From assembly GCA_963725655.1 (NCBI GenBank), contig CAVRYY010000003.1, positions 558,001 to 622,000 of the forward strand: a stretch of 64,000 bases of DNA. The letters are read 5' to 3'. The notes below the pieces were generated by a model, which saw only the letters and a program-made list of their open reading frames with translations, did not search any database and was not told the DNA's origin. The position numbers and the translations under genes are program-made. This document shows, piece by piece, positions 7,757 to 17,055 of this stretch. The number at the start of each line of letters is the position of its first letter. The stretch's first letter is position 1. This DNA comes from CAVRXT01 sp963725655. GTDB lineage: Bacteria; Acidobacteriota; Terriglobia; Acidiferrales; UBA7541.

Positions 7757-8971
7757 TCAGCTTGCCGGCGGCGGCAGATAATATCCGGGGCGCGTTCGGA
7801 CTTTCACATCCGGGCGCGATACGGTCACCTTAATGTCGTGGAATCCGGAAGGCTGCTCGCCCGGCGCCTTATAGCTCAGCGTGTATTGCGCGTGAAGTTC
7901 TCCGCCGATGTCGTCCATGGCCTTCTCCATGGTCAGATCCTTGAAGGTCTTCAGGAATCTTCCCCCGGTCGCGGTGGCCGCCACTTCCAGGGCGTGATTT
8001 TTCACTTCGTTGGTTCCGCGCTGCACGATCCATTGCGCCAGCGCCAGCAAATTGATGTTGCCTTGCATCTCCTGCTCCGCGTCGGGAGTCATCGGAGTGC
8101 CCGGTGGAAGTGGGAGCGGGTAAGTTCCCTCCGGTCCCAACGGCGGCGGGTGATACTGATTTTGGGTGCGCAATTCCGCCGCGGTGGTGCTCAGGCCGAT
8201 GGTGTAGATGGTGATGTTGGCGAGCTGCGCCGCGCGCAGCACTTCGCCCAGTTTGCTTTCGCTGTCCTTATCCTGCGCTTCTCCCATCACCAGCATGATT
8301 CGGCGGCGATTGGCCGGCTCTTTCTCGAGAATCGATACGGCGCGGCTCATGCCGTCGTACAAGCGCAAGCCGAAAGTTCCCACGGTGAATTGCTTGATGG
8401 CTTTTTCCACTGCGTCCTGATCTTCGGTCATCGGCTGGATCACGTCCACGGTATCGTCGTAACTCACCACCGCGGCGCGTCCGGTTTGCGCCATCACCGT
8501 CTGGGTGAAGATGATCGCGGTCTGATGCACCGCGGGAAGCAGCGGCGCGATGTGCGAGCTGGCCTCCACGACCAGCACCACCGACAACGCATCTCCGCCC
8601 AAATCCCAGTGATCGATAGGCTGCTCGATGCCGTTATCGAACACATGAAAATCCTTCTGCGCCAGGTCCATCACCATTTCGCCTTTATGATCGAGAACCG
8701 TCACTGGCGCGGATACTTCGCTGGTCCGCACACGGATGGTGTTGCGGCTCTTCGGCGCCGCCGGTGAAGTGCCGGAGGATTTCGCACCTGGTGCAGATCC
8801 GGGCGCAGGAATCACTTCCGGCTTGGCATCTGGATTTGGCGCGATCGGACCAGCAGGGGCCTGGCAGCGCGCGGGCATCGGGGTGGCGGCCGCGAAGACC
8901 GCCACAAGCAGCGCGCTCCCCAGCAATCTCCAGGGCGTAGACCATTGGCCCGGTCGAAGTGGCATTCGCAT
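7757..8971 (-). CDS. Exported VWA-domain protein of the acidobacterial VWFA-related type
   Basis: The 404-residue protein has an N-terminal signal peptide (hydrophobic residues about 16-31 ending A-R-C-Q-A). The proline-rich linker is followed by a strand-rich domain with V-L-D-H-K-G and D-F-H-V-F-D-N-G, and then a von Willebrand A-like fold (V-V-L-V-V-E-A-S through I-M-L-V-M-G-E). This architecture matches the VWFA-related family (TIGR03436) that is expanded in Acidobacteria. The MIDAS D-x-S-x-S is not canonical (V-E-A-S-S-H), so metal binding is doubtful. The function is unknown; such proteins are thought to act in the envelope. It is convergent with rlmN. Confidence 0.85.
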   Translation of the reverse strand: MRMPLRPGQWSTPWRLLGSALLVAVFAAATPMPARCQAPAGPIAPNPDAKPEVIPAPGSAPGAKSSGTSPAAPKSRNTIRVRTSEVSAPVTVLDHKGEMVMDLAQKDFHVFDNGIEQPIDHWDLGGDALSVVLVVEASSHIAPLLPAVHQTAIIFTQTVMAQTGRAAVVSYDDTVDVIQPMTEDQDAVEKAIKQFTVGTFGLRLYDGMSRAVSILEKEPANRRRIMLVMGEAQDKDSESKLGEVLRAAQLANITIYTIGLSTTAAELRTQNQYHPPPLGPEGTYPLPLPPGTPMTPDAEQEMQGNINLLALAQWIVQRGTNEVKNHALEVAATATGGRFLKTFKDLTMEKAMDDIGGELHAQYTLSYKAPGEQPSGFHDIKVTVSRPDVKVRTRPGYYLPPPAS

Positions 8972-9277
8972 GTCGATATCCTATCTGATTCGCCGGTACC
9001 CTCCCGCGTTGCACACCGCGGTTGCCGCAGTCGGCATTGCGGCTGGAGTCGATCCACGGTGGATAAGCAGACGCACCCGGCGGTGTCATTCTATGGGCTG
9101 CAAAGGACCGATCCTTCAGCACCAACGGCGCAATGAGTTTGGTAAGGCACGCGCTAAACCGGAGAAGTGGATTAGACTCGCGCGTTGGTCGATTGGCTCC
9201 CTCTGGTATTCGCCCCGCGCGTTCTCCTACAATGGGTCGCTGCGTAGATTTGCACTACTGATTGCCGAGGAGCACGA
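8972..9277. other. Intergenic region between divergent genes
   Basis: About 300 bases without a convincing gene separate the VWA gene (minus) and the LOG-family gene (plus), so promoters of both should lie here. A TACAAT box at about 9229 could be the -10 element for the plus gene, but no good -35 box is seen 16-18 bases upstream. Confidence 0.4.
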
Positions 9278-10126
9278 ATGTCACCCCGACGCCATTTGCC
9301 GATGCCCGAGCTGGCCTACCGCAATCCGAATTTCATGGAAAGCCTTCCGGGTCGTCCGCTGCGCATTCTGGCCGAGTATCTCGATCCGCTTACCTGTATG
9401 CGGCGCGAAAAAGTGGCGGACACCATCGTCATCTTCGGTTCGGCCCGTCTGGCGCCGCGCCAGACCGCGCTGGCGCATCTCGACAAATTGAAGCGCAAGT
9501 TCGCACGCAAAAAGAGCACCCACGCGATCCGCCTGGCGCTGCGCGCCGCCAAATCCCGCCTGGCCATGTCCCGCTACTACGAAGAAGCTCGCGAATTGGC
9601 CCACCGCCTCACCCACTGGTCCATGACTCTCGGCAAGGAACCGCGCCGGTTCGTGGTTTGTTCCGGAGGCGGCCCGGGCATCATGGAAGCGGCCAATCGC
9701 GGAGCGGCGGAAGCCGGCGGGCCGTCCATGGGCCTAAGCATCCAGCTGCCGCACGAGCAGTACCCCAATTCCTACATTTCGCCCGAGCTCAATTTCTGCT
9801 TCCACTATTTCTTCATGCGCAAATTGTGGTTCGCGCAGATGGCCAAAGCTCTGATCGTTTTTCCCGGCGGCTTTGGCACCATGGACGAGATGTGGGAAAT
9901 TCTCACGTTGATGCAAACCGGCAAACTCTCGTCCCATCACTTGATTTTGATTTACGGCCGGGAATACTGGGACAAAGTTCTGGACTGGGAAGCGATGGTG
10001 GATTCCGGAACGATCAGCGAGCGCGAATTCAAATTGCTGAAGTTTGCGGACACCGTTGACGACGCTTTCGACCAGGTGCGCACCGACCTGGAGCGCTACC
10101 ATCTCCCGCTCGACAAATTCATCTGA
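9278..10126 (+). CDS. LOG-family nucleotide 5'-monophosphate phosphoribohydrolase-like protein (TIGR00730)
   Basis: The Rossmann-fold signature P-G-G-F-G-T-M-D-E starts at about residue 196, and an upstream G-G-G-P-G-I-M-E-A-A segment is also typical. LOG proteins cleave nucleoside 5'-monophosphates to base and ribose phosphate; plant and some bacterial members act on cytokinin precursors, while others have broad nucleotide or stress roles. At 282 residues it is longer than the minimal LOG (about 190), with an N-terminal extension rich in basic residues between about 60 and 95. The ATG follows GAGGAG at good spacing. Confidence 0.85.
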   Translation: MSPRRHLPMPELAYRNPNFMESLPGRPLRILAEYLDPLTCMRREKVADTIVIFGSARLAPRQTALAHLDKLKRKFARKKSTHAIRLALRAAKSRLAMSRYYEEARELAHRLTHWSMTLGKEPRRFVVCSGGGPGIMEAANRGAAEAGGPSMGLSIQLPHEQYPNSYISPELNFCFHYFFMRKLWFAQMAKALIVFPGGFGTMDEMWEILTLMQTGKLSSHHLILIYGREYWDKVLDWEAMVDSGTISEREFKLLKFADTVDDAFDQVRTDLERYHLPLDKFI

Positions 10127-10179
10127 TCCAGACGCGCTAGTCGGCGATGTTCTGTAACGCCTTGAGATAGGTGAATACC

Positions 10180-10701
10180 GTGCTATTCCACGTGAGTGAG
10201 GAACCCAATCTCGATATTTTCCAGCCGCGCCCAACGCCGCGGGAGGGCCCGTGCTTGAGCGAGCCGTCGGTTTGGGCCATCGATGAAGCGCACTTGGTCA
10301 ATTATCTGCTGCCGCGCGATTGCCCCCGGGTGACCTTCGCTCTGGCCGCGTCGACCTCGGAGGCCGATCGGACGCGTTTTTTTCCGGCAGCGGTTTCCCG
10401 CGTGGTGGCGATCGAGGCCGGCTGGCTGGTCCGGGCGATGACTACCGCGGTCTACGTTTACACCCTGCCGCCGGAAACTTTCGAGCTGTTCGACGCTAAC
10501 GCCGGGTATTGGATATCGCGGGAAGCGGTGAAACGGCAAGGCGTCACCGAGATTCGAGTGGCGGCGCTCGAAATCACTCGCCGGGGTGCGGAGGTGCGTC
10601 TGGTGGAGAGCCTGTGGCCTTTGCACGACGCGGTGGCCGCGTCGACGCTGGAATTCTCGATGATCCGCATGCGCAATGCGAAACAGCGCCTGCAAGCCTA
10701 A
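10180..10701 (+). CDS. DUF6886 family protein
   Basis: The product begins L-F-H-V-S-E-E-P and contains V-W-A-I-D-E-A-H, P-R-D-C-P-R-V, a V-V-A-I-E-A-G-W strand and A-G-Y-W-I-S-R-E-A-V. These are the hallmarks of the uncharacterised DUF6886 family, and its length of about 173 residues is normal. The GTG at 10180 is preferred to GTG 10171 because AGGTGA sits about 5 bases upstream and the family usually starts directly with the L-F-H motif. No catalytic function is known. It lies 53 bases after the LOG gene. Confidence 0.75.
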   Translation: MLFHVSEEPNLDIFQPRPTPREGPCLSEPSVWAIDEAHLVNYLLPRDCPRVTFALAASTSEADRTRFFPAAVSRVVAIEAGWLVRAMTTAVYVYTLPPETFELFDANAGYWISREAVKRQGVTEIRVAALEITRRGAEVRLVESLWPLHDAVAASTLEFSMIRMRNAKQRLQA

Positions 10702-10714
10702 GGGCCCGAAGAGC

Positions 10715-10744
10715 AAAAAAAAGGGAGGAGCATTCGCTCCCCCC
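10715..10744 (-). terminator. Rho-independent terminator
   Basis: Read on the minus strand, an inverted repeat (10723-10731 with 10736-10744, one mismatch in nine pairs, four-base loop) is followed directly by eight T residues (10722-10715). It lies about 90 bases beyond the stop of the minus-strand gene at 10837-11148. Confidence 0.75.
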
Positions 10745-10836
10745 GAAGTGATCGAGTGATCTGACGACGTCGCCCCAACGCCGGCTTCATGCAAACGCAA
10801 AACCGCACCGCAACATCGCGCCGCCCGGCCGATTGC

Positions 10837-11148
10837 TTAGTTCTTGGAAAGGTCCAGGTTCGGCTCAAACACGGCCACAAATCGCCGCTTTTCGTCCTGA
10901 TCGTGCAGCAAAACCACCGGAACCACACTCAACGCCTTGCGGCAGGCCCGGCAAGTAGCTGTCTCGCCTTCCAGGTCCTGGATGAATCCGTCGGTGAAGT
11001 GGTACTCGGCCCGCGGCCGTCGCGCCGGCTTGGCGCCGCGCGCTCCGCACTGTGGACACGAGAATTCAATCCGGTCATCCAAGGGATCACGGTTGATTGC
11101 CGCGCGCCCAGTAAGCCTTACTCCTACAGTTTCAATGGTCCGATGCAT
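10837..11148 (-). CDS. Small zinc-ribbon-like hypothetical protein
   Basis: A 103-residue protein containing F-S-C-P-Q-C-G near residue 30 and A-T-C-R-A-C near residue 66. The two CxxC knuckles, about 35 residues apart, fit a single zinc ribbon. The remainder is a mixed strand segment ending in V-F-E-P-N-L-D. The ATG is preceded by GAGGTGA. No family is recognised. It lies between dnaE2 (same strand, upstream) and a well-formed terminator (downstream), so it is expressed alone or at the end of the dnaE2 transcript. A nucleic-acid-binding or structural role is possible but not shown. Confidence 0.6.
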   Translation of the reverse strand: MHRTIETVGVRLTGRAAINRDPLDDRIEFSCPQCGARGAKPARRPRAEYHFTDGFIQDLEGETATCRACRKALSVVPVVLLHDQDEKRRFVAVFEPNLDLSKN

Positions 11149-11285
11149 GGGGTGTCACCTCGTTCTTGCTTGTGTTTTTGTGCGCTCACGGCCTTAGATG
11201 CGGGATGCCCACGGTACGTTTCAAATCCTCCACAATTCTTTAAGCCTTGTCTATACAGCAAGTTACTGACTTTTCCGGATTCGGC

Positions 11286-14200
11286 TCAGTGGAAATCATG
11301 AGAGTGAACTTCCGCACGGGAAATCACTAATGGCTCCACTTTTTCGGCTTTCACCGAAATCACGTTGTCTTGATGCTGCAATCTTCCGGCGATCAACAAA
11401 AACGGATGGTGGATCACCGTCGTATGATCCTGCTCGAACAGCTGCGGCGTAATGATGATATTCGCAATGCCCGTTTCGTCTTCCAGACTCAGAAAAACAA
11501 AGCCTTTAGCCGTCCCGGGACGCTGCCGTGCGATCACCGCTCCGGCCACCCGCACGGGCATGTCATGGGGCAGCTTCTCCAGGTCCTTGGCCATGCGAAT
11601 GCCTTGCTGGTTTAAGTACGCGCGGCGATACGACATTGGATGTGGGCCCACGGTCATGCCGGTTCCCTGATAGTCCGCCACCACTCTCTCGTCGTCGGTC
11701 ATCGGGAGCAGCGGCGAGGGGGAAGGGGAGACTGGCGAGGCGGTGTGTGGCGAGAGTGCGCTCGCACCGACACTTCCCAGCGCCGCAACCGTTTCGAGTA
11801 AAGGGCCGGCCCGGCGCGCCGCGCGCTCCACCTGCCACAGCGCGTCGCGCCGGTGAAATCCGCGCTGCCCGGAAACAAAATTGAGCGCGCCCACCTCGGC
11901 CAGGGAGGTCAACTCCGCTTTCTGAATTTTTGGGACGCGCTGAGGCAGAGCGTCGATCGATTCCAGCGGAGCTATGCCGCGCTGCCGCACGATTTCGCGT
12001 CCGGTCTCTTCGCGCAAGCCCCGCACGTAACGCAAGCCCACCCGCATCGCGAATCCGCCGGTCTCCATGGCCTCCAGCGTGCACTCCCAATTCGAGCGGG
12101 TCACATCGATTGGCCGGCACTTCAGCCCGTGCCGTTGCGCATCCTTCACCAATGTTGCCGGTTGGTAAAAACCCATGGGCTGGTTATTCAGCATTGCCGC
12201 CGTGAACGCGGGAAGATAATGGCATTTCAAATACGCGCTGGCATATGCGATCAGCGCAAAACTCGCCGCATGCGATTCCGGAAATCCGTACAACGCGAAC
12301 GAAGTGATCGACTGGATGATCTGATCCTGCGTCGCTCCGGTGATTCCTCTGGCGTTCATGCCTTCGCGCAGTTTGATTTCCACGTCTTTCATCCGCGCTT
12401 CCGAACGCTTGAACCCAAACGCTCGCCGCAATTCCTCGGCTTGGCCGCCGCTAAATCCCGCTGCGATCATGGCCATGCGCAATAACTGTTCCTGGAAAAG
12501 CGGCACGCCCAGGGTGCGCGCCAGCACCGGCTCGAGCGATGGATGCAAGCATTCCGGTTTTTCACGTCCTTGGCGGCGCCGCAAGTAGGGATGAACCATT
12601 TTTCCGACGATCGGTCCCGGACGAATGATCGCTACCTGCACCACGATGTCGTAGAAACACACCGGCCGCAGCCGCGGCAAACATGACATCTGCGCGCGGC
12701 TTTCAATCTGAAACATTCCGACGGTGTCGGCTTTCTGCAGCGTCGCGTATACCTTCGGATCGTCCGCGGGCAGGTGGCTCAGATCTACTTCTTCTCCGTA
12801 GCGTGCGTGAATGGTGGCCAGCGATTCTTCCAGCACTGCCATCATGCCCAAACCCAGCAAATCCACTTTCACGATGCCCATGTCCGCGCAATCTTCTTTG
12901 TCCCACTGCACCACCACCCGTCCGGGCATCGACGCCGGCTCCAGAGGCACCACCGAATCCAGCGCGCCCTGGCATACCACCATTCCCCCGGAATGCTGCC
13001 CCAGATGCCGGGGCAAATCCTGTACCGAATGACACAGTTCGAAGAATTTTTTTACCCGTGGATGCTGCAGATCCAGCCCGGCGTCTCGGAATTGGCGGTC
13101 CAGGGTGTCGTTCGAATCCCGGTACTCCCACGATTCCACCAGGCTGGAGAGGCGGTTCAGCGTTTCCGTATCGAACGAAAGCGCTTTCCCGATCTCTCGC
13201 GCCGCCGACTTGCCGCGATAGGTGATCACGTTCGCGGTCATCGCCGCGCCCAATTGGCCGTAGCGCTCGTAGACGTACTGAATCGCCCGCTCCCGCTGGT
13301 CTCCACTCGGCAAATCCAGATCGATGTCCGGCCATTCGCCTCTTTCCTCGGATAGAAACCGCTCGAACAGCAGTTCCATTCCCACCGGATCCACCGCGGT
13401 GATGCCCAGCGAATAGCAAACAGCGCTGTTGGCCGCTGAGCCCCGCCCCTGCACCAGAATATTTTTCTCCCGGCAGAAACGGACGATGTCCCACACGATC
13501 AGGAAGTATCCCGGCAGGTCTAGTTTTTCGATCAGCGCCAGTTCGCGGTCGATCTGCTTTTGCGCTTTTTCGTTATTCGCTCCGTAGCGCGAAATCATTC
13601 CGTCGTGGGTTCGCCGCCGCAGAAAGCTCATCTGCGAATCGCCCTGCGGCACCGGATACTCCGGAAATTGGTAGCCCAGATCGCTCAGCGAAAATTGCAG
13701 CCGTGACGAGAGCGCCATCGTTTGGGCAATCGCTTCGGGCAGATCGGCAAACAAAGCTTTCATTTCCGCCGCGGTCTTCATGTGCCGCTCGGCATTGCGG
13801 CTGAGCAAACGCCCCGCGGTGGCCAGCGCGCGGTGGTGGCGGATGCACGTAAAAACATCCAGCACTTTTCGCTGCGCCGGCTGCGCGTGGCAAACTCCGT
13901 TGGTCGCCAGCAATGGCAGATGCAGTTTCCGCGCGATCTCTACCGCGGCCTGGTTGCGCGCTTCTTCATCCCGCGAGAGATGCCGCTGCAGTTCGACGTA
14001 CACATTTTGATGGCCGAATATTTCGGTAAGCTGCTGCAGCGCTTGAATGCCCGCGGTTACACCGCCGCGCGTGAGGGCGTGCGCCAGCGGCCCTTCTTCT
14101 CCTCCGCTCAAGCACACCAGCCCCTTGGCGTGCTCGGCAACTTCCTCCGCCTGCACGCTGCCTTCTCCTTTTTTCGCGCGCAGCTTCATGCGCGTTACCA

Positions 14201-14468
14201 GGCGGCACAAATTCTGATAGCCGGCGCGCGATTCGGCCAGCACCGCATAGCGCCAGCCTGCCGGGGACGTCACTTCGCCTCCCACGTGCGCGGTAATCCC
14301 CTCTTTTTTCCCGGCCAGATAAAAACGCGGCGAACCGTATACGCCGTCGCGGTCCAGCAAAGCCATCGCCGGCATCTGGTGTGCGACGCACCACTTCGCA
14401 AATTCCTCCGGAATGGATGCCCCTTCCAGGAAGCTGAATGCCGAACGCGCGTGTAGTTCGATGTACAT
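11286..14468 (-). CDS. dnaE2: Error-prone DNA polymerase III alpha homologue DnaE2 (ImuC)
   Basis: The 1060-residue C-family polymerase begins with a PHP domain (M-Y-I-E-L-H-A-R-S-A-F-S-F-L-E-G). It has the palm motif P-D-I-D-L-D-L-P-S-G-D with catalytic aspartates, the H-L-G-Q-H-S-G-G-M segment, tandem helix-hairpin-helix regions and a C-terminal OB fold. The length and lack of the long C-terminal extension match DnaE2/ImuC rather than replicative DnaE1. The ATG at 14468 overlaps the imuB stop (TGATG), showing translational coupling. The frame is open farther upstream, but only into imuB. DnaE2 performs translesion synthesis with ImuA and ImuB and causes SOS mutagenesis. Confidence 0.93.
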   Translation of the reverse strand: MYIELHARSAFSFLEGASIPEEFAKWCVAHQMPAMALLDRDGVYGSPRFYLAGKKEGITAHVGGEVTSPAGWRYAVLAESRAGYQNLCRLVTRMKLRAKKGEGSVQAEEVAEHAKGLVCLSGGEEGPLAHALTRGGVTAGIQALQQLTEIFGHQNVYVELQRHLSRDEEARNQAAVEIARKLHLPLLATNGVCHAQPAQRKVLDVFTCIRHHRALATAGRLLSRNAERHMKTAAEMKALFADLPEAIAQTMALSSRLQFSLSDLGYQFPEYPVPQGDSQMSFLRRRTHDGMISRYGANNEKAQKQIDRELALIEKLDLPGYFLIVWDIVRFCREKNILVQGRGSAANSAVCYSLGITAVDPVGMELLFERFLSEERGEWPDIDLDLPSGDQRERAIQYVYERYGQLGAAMTANVITYRGKSAAREIGKALSFDTETLNRLSSLVESWEYRDSNDTLDRQFRDAGLDLQHPRVKKFFELCHSVQDLPRHLGQHSGGMVVCQGALDSVVPLEPASMPGRVVVQWDKEDCADMGIVKVDLLGLGMMAVLEESLATIHARYGEEVDLSHLPADDPKVYATLQKADTVGMFQIESRAQMSCLPRLRPVCFYDIVVQVAIIRPGPIVGKMVHPYLRRRQGREKPECLHPSLEPVLARTLGVPLFQEQLLRMAMIAAGFSGGQAEELRRAFGFKRSEARMKDVEIKLREGMNARGITGATQDQIIQSITSFALYGFPESHAASFALIAYASAYLKCHYLPAFTAAMLNNQPMGFYQPATLVKDAQRHGLKCRPIDVTRSNWECTLEAMETGGFAMRVGLRYVRGLREETGREIVRQRGIAPLESIDALPQRVPKIQKAELTSLAEVGALNFVSGQRGFHRRDALWQVERAARRAGPLLETVAALGSVGASALSPHTASPVSPSPSPLLPMTDDERVVADYQGTGMTVGPHPMSYRRAYLNQQGIRMAKDLEKLPHDMPVRVAGAVIARQRPGTAKGFVFLSLEDETGIANIIITPQLFEQDHTTVIHHPFLLIAGRLQHQDNVISVKAEKVEPLVISRAEVHSHDFH

Positions 14469-16078
14469 CAGTCGTAGATCCCCCGCACGAACCAGCTCTT
14501 GCGCAGCACGTCGTAATAAATCCGGTAGCGTCCGCGCTCCCCGGCGGGCTGCCCGGAACCGGCGGACCCAACTCCGGCTCCCGCTTTTGCGCGCTTCCCA
14601 GCGGAGGAAGAAAAACGCACTTCCACATCCCATTCGTCCTGGTCCCACGGGTCTTCCCGCCACCAATCCCCGGAAGTTCGCCACGGACCCGCTGCCGCCA
14701 ATACTTCTCCCCGCTTGCCTTGGAAAATCAGGCGCGCCGGCCGCCGCTCGCGCAGTTCCAGTTGGACGGGAAGCGCCGGACGAAAAATGCGGAAGCTGGC
14801 CCTCGGGGCATCGGGGAAATGATTCTCAGCGGTGAGCCTGGTGGCCGAGGTTTGCTCCGGGCGCGCCACAAAACGGCGCATCTGAAATTCTCCCGGCCGG
14901 TGCGTATCGAGCAGCGCTGGCGAGCCCACATTTTCCTCGCCCACCACATGGGTGATCCGCGCGATAGTCAGCTCCAGTTTTTCCGGGTCAGGAAAAGTGG
15001 GAAGGAACAGCCCGCCCTGCGCAGCCCGCGGCCGCGCCGCTTCCGCGGCAACCACAATCCCCACGATCGGCGCGCCGGGAGTATCCCCTTGCAAGCGCAG
15101 CCGCAGCAATTTCAAAAGCATTTTCGAATCGCTGCTGGGGACCGGAAGCTGCAAGTGTCTTTGGTACGTCCCACGCGGATTTTTTTGCCCCACCGGGGCG
15201 ATCGGGCCGCCCTCAAAAGTGGCTTGCAGCTCGAATTGCACGCGAATGGAAGCCGCGGCCAGCGCCCGCGCTTTTAACCGCGCGCAAAGCTGGTCCAGCA
15301 GCCGCCCCAGAAGAAATGACAGCGGCTCCAGATCCTCCACCCCATCGTCCAATTCCATTTCTTCTTCAAAATTATTTTCCGCTGACGCGATTGCCATTGA
15401 CCTCGCGTGCGCGCCGCGGGACAGCGTGTGCAAGCGGATTCCTTCTTGTCCCAGGCGCTCCGAAAGTTCCTCCATCGGCAACGCCGCCAGCGCCGCGCAG
15501 GTATGGATGCCCCAGCGATGCAGGGTCTCGCTGATTTCCGGCGAGAGGGAAAGCGCGCTCACCGCCAAACGCCCCAGCATCTCCGCCTCGCGTCCCGCCG
15601 GAATCACGGTGATTCCGGGAAAGCCGCGCGCCGCGATCCATGCCGCGTCCACATTGGCGGCGGTGGCCACCTGCGCAGTCCAGCCGCATTCGCGGGAAAG
15701 CTCCATCAACCGTGCGGCGACCGCTTCTTCGGAAGGGAATAAAAAGGTGAGCCCGGAAATATCCAGGACGATCGCGTCCGGCGCGCTATCTTCGATGCGT
15801 GGAGAAACCGACCAGCCGATATCCAGCAGCGCGGCATGCGTGGATTTTTCCTGCGCCGCCGAACGCGTCCGGATCTCCACCCCGGAAAATTGCCCCGCGT
15901 TCAGCTTGCTCATCCCGCATTCGATTCCCGCGCGCTGCGCTTTTTCGTTGGCCGCCGCCACCCGGCATAGCGGCGGGTTGCCGTCCACGATCGCCACTGC
16001 TTTCTCCCGCAACCCCGGCTCGGCGCGCACCACCGCCTGCACGATGAATTCGGGGACGAATATAGAAGCGAACGCCAT
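14468..16078 (-). CDS. imuB: ImuB, Y-family polymerase-like mutagenesis protein
   Basis: The 536-residue protein has Y-family polymerase fold features (palm beginning F-A-S-I-F-V-P-E, V-A-A-A-N-E-K-A, helix-hairpin-helix-like L-H-R-W-G-I-H-T). The catalytic acidic residues are absent: the first palm aspartate position is V-P-E-F, and the second motif reads V-L-D-I-S-G-L rather than S-I-D-E. This matches ImuB, a non-catalytic adaptor that links DnaE2 to ImuA and the beta clamp. ATG 16078 is preferred over the frame's 16102 start. It is 42 bases after imuA and overlaps dnaE2 by one base. Confidence 0.88.
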   Translation of the reverse strand: MAFASIFVPEFIVQAVVRAEPGLREKAVAIVDGNPPLCRVAAANEKAQRAGIECGMSKLNAGQFSGVEIRTRSAAQEKSTHAALLDIGWSVSPRIEDSAPDAIVLDISGLTFLFPSEEAVAARLMELSRECGWTAQVATAANVDAAWIAARGFPGITVIPAGREAEMLGRLAVSALSLSPEISETLHRWGIHTCAALAALPMEELSERLGQEGIRLHTLSRGAHARSMAIASAENNFEEEMELDDGVEDLEPLSFLLGRLLDQLCARLKARALAAASIRVQFELQATFEGGPIAPVGQKNPRGTYQRHLQLPVPSSDSKMLLKLLRLRLQGDTPGAPIVGIVVAAEAARPRAAQGGLFLPTFPDPEKLELTIARITHVVGEENVGSPALLDTHRPGEFQMRRFVARPEQTSATRLTAENHFPDAPRASFRIFRPALPVQLELRERRPARLIFQGKRGEVLAAAGPWRTSGDWWREDPWDQDEWDVEVRFSSSAGKRAKAGAGVGSAGSGQPAGERGRYRIYYDVLRKSWFVRGIYD

Positions 16079-16120
16079 GGCGGCCGGAGGATGAGGGACC
16101 AAAACGGTTGGGGAAAATCC

Positions 16121-16966
16121 TCACCTGTGCGGAGGCCCTCCTGCGAGTAAAGTTTTCCCGGAAAGTGAATGATGCAAATTCCAAAGTGTCTGCGTTTCGA
16201 AATCAATCGAAGAGCCGCTCGAACTCGCGCCCGCCCCGGCTCCTGCCGATATCAAGCTCTCCGAAATCCATCCTTCCCGCCGCGCCCGCGAACGAATCAC
16301 TTCCACCGTATTGCTCCATCCATCCAGCAAACACCCCGGCGTATGCGCTCCGTGATGTTCCAGGCGCTCGGGAGCGGTGTGCCGCCACCGCGCTTCCTGC
16401 GTTTCCATCCGCAGCACCAGCGAAGCGCAACTCTTGGCCGTGGACTCCTGTTCGCAAATCACAAAAATCGTCGGTGTGTGCTCCACCGCTCGGCGAAACC
16501 GGAACCACACATTCAGCGGCACGTAGCGCACCGCCTGCGGCGGAATATCGCTCAGGTCCAGCGCGATCAATCCGAATCCGCCGCCCTGAATCAGCAAATC
16601 CGTGGCGCGCACCGCCTGGTCCACATTACGGCAGCGAATCCACAGCAATTGCTCCAGCCGCACACCCGCCGCCTGCGCCGAATGCGGATCGAAAGAATCT
16701 CGCGCATCCACCAGCGCGCAAACTTCCGACGCCGCGGTCAGCGATGCCAGCGCGGACACCAGCACGCTGGTAATCCCGGAGCTAGGCGGCCCGTAAATCT
16801 CGGTCAAGCTCCCGCGCGGCAGCCCGCCCGTCAGCCGGTCGATCGGCGCAATCCCCGCGGCCACAGTCTCCACGCGCGGAGCATCGTGAACATCAAAAGG
16901 CGCAGCAACGCGCCCGGCCAAAAGTGTTTCGCAATGCCGACGCAAAGTAGCGGCGCGCGAGCTCAT
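16121..16966 (-). CDS. imuA: ImuA, RecA-like mutagenesis protein
   Basis: A 281-residue RecA-fold protein with I-D-R-L-T-G-G-L-P-R-G and a degenerate Walker A, G59-P-P-S-S-G64-I65-T-S. Ile occupies the position of the invariant lysine, so normal ATP hydrolysis is doubtful. A Walker-B-like hydrophobic strand (F-G-L-I-A-L-D-L-S) follows. ImuA proteins modulate RecA and are required for DnaE2-dependent mutagenesis. The C-terminus has a low-complexity Ala/Gly/Ser stretch. It is first in the imuA-imuB-dnaE2 operon and has a candidate LexA box 35 bases upstream. Confidence 0.85.
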   Translation of the reverse strand: MSSRAATLRRHCETLLAGRVAAPFDVHDAPRVETVAAGIAPIDRLTGGLPRGSLTEIYGPPSSGITSVLVSALASLTAASEVCALVDARDSFDPHSAQAAGVRLEQLLWIRCRNVDQAVRATDLLIQGGGFGLIALDLSDIPPQAVRYVPLNVWFRFRRAVEHTPTIFVICEQESTAKSCASLVLRMETQEARWRHTAPERLEHHGAHTPGCLLDGWSNTVEVIRSRARREGWISESLISAGAGAGASSSGSSIDFETQTLWNLHHSLSGKTLLAGGPPHR

Positions 16967-17000
16967 CAGGGTCAGGGAAGCGATATCGCTGCCTCGCGAT

Positions 17001-17055
17001 GTTCGCTTTTTGTTCGCCTCAACCCGATTCTGTCACCGCCTCCAAGCGCTGTCAA
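17001..17055 (-). promoter_or_regulatory. Candidate LexA-controlled promoter of imuA-imuB-dnaE2
   Basis: On the minus strand, TTGACA (17055-17050) is followed after 17 bases by CAGAAT (17032-17027), a plausible sigma-70 promoter with a start near 17020. Just downstream lies GAAC-N7-GAAC (17015-17001; GTTC-N7-GTTC on the plus strand). This direct repeat is the spacing of LexA boxes known in alpha-proteobacteria. The position near the transcription start, ahead of an SOS mutagenesis cassette, supports LexA repression, but LexA specificity in this organism is not shown here. Confidence 0.55.

Noticed and set aside
7541..8767. Long plus-strand frame overlapping rlmN end and the VWA gene
   Set aside because: It lies antisense to the VWA gene, starts inside rlmN in another frame and has low-complexity basic translation.
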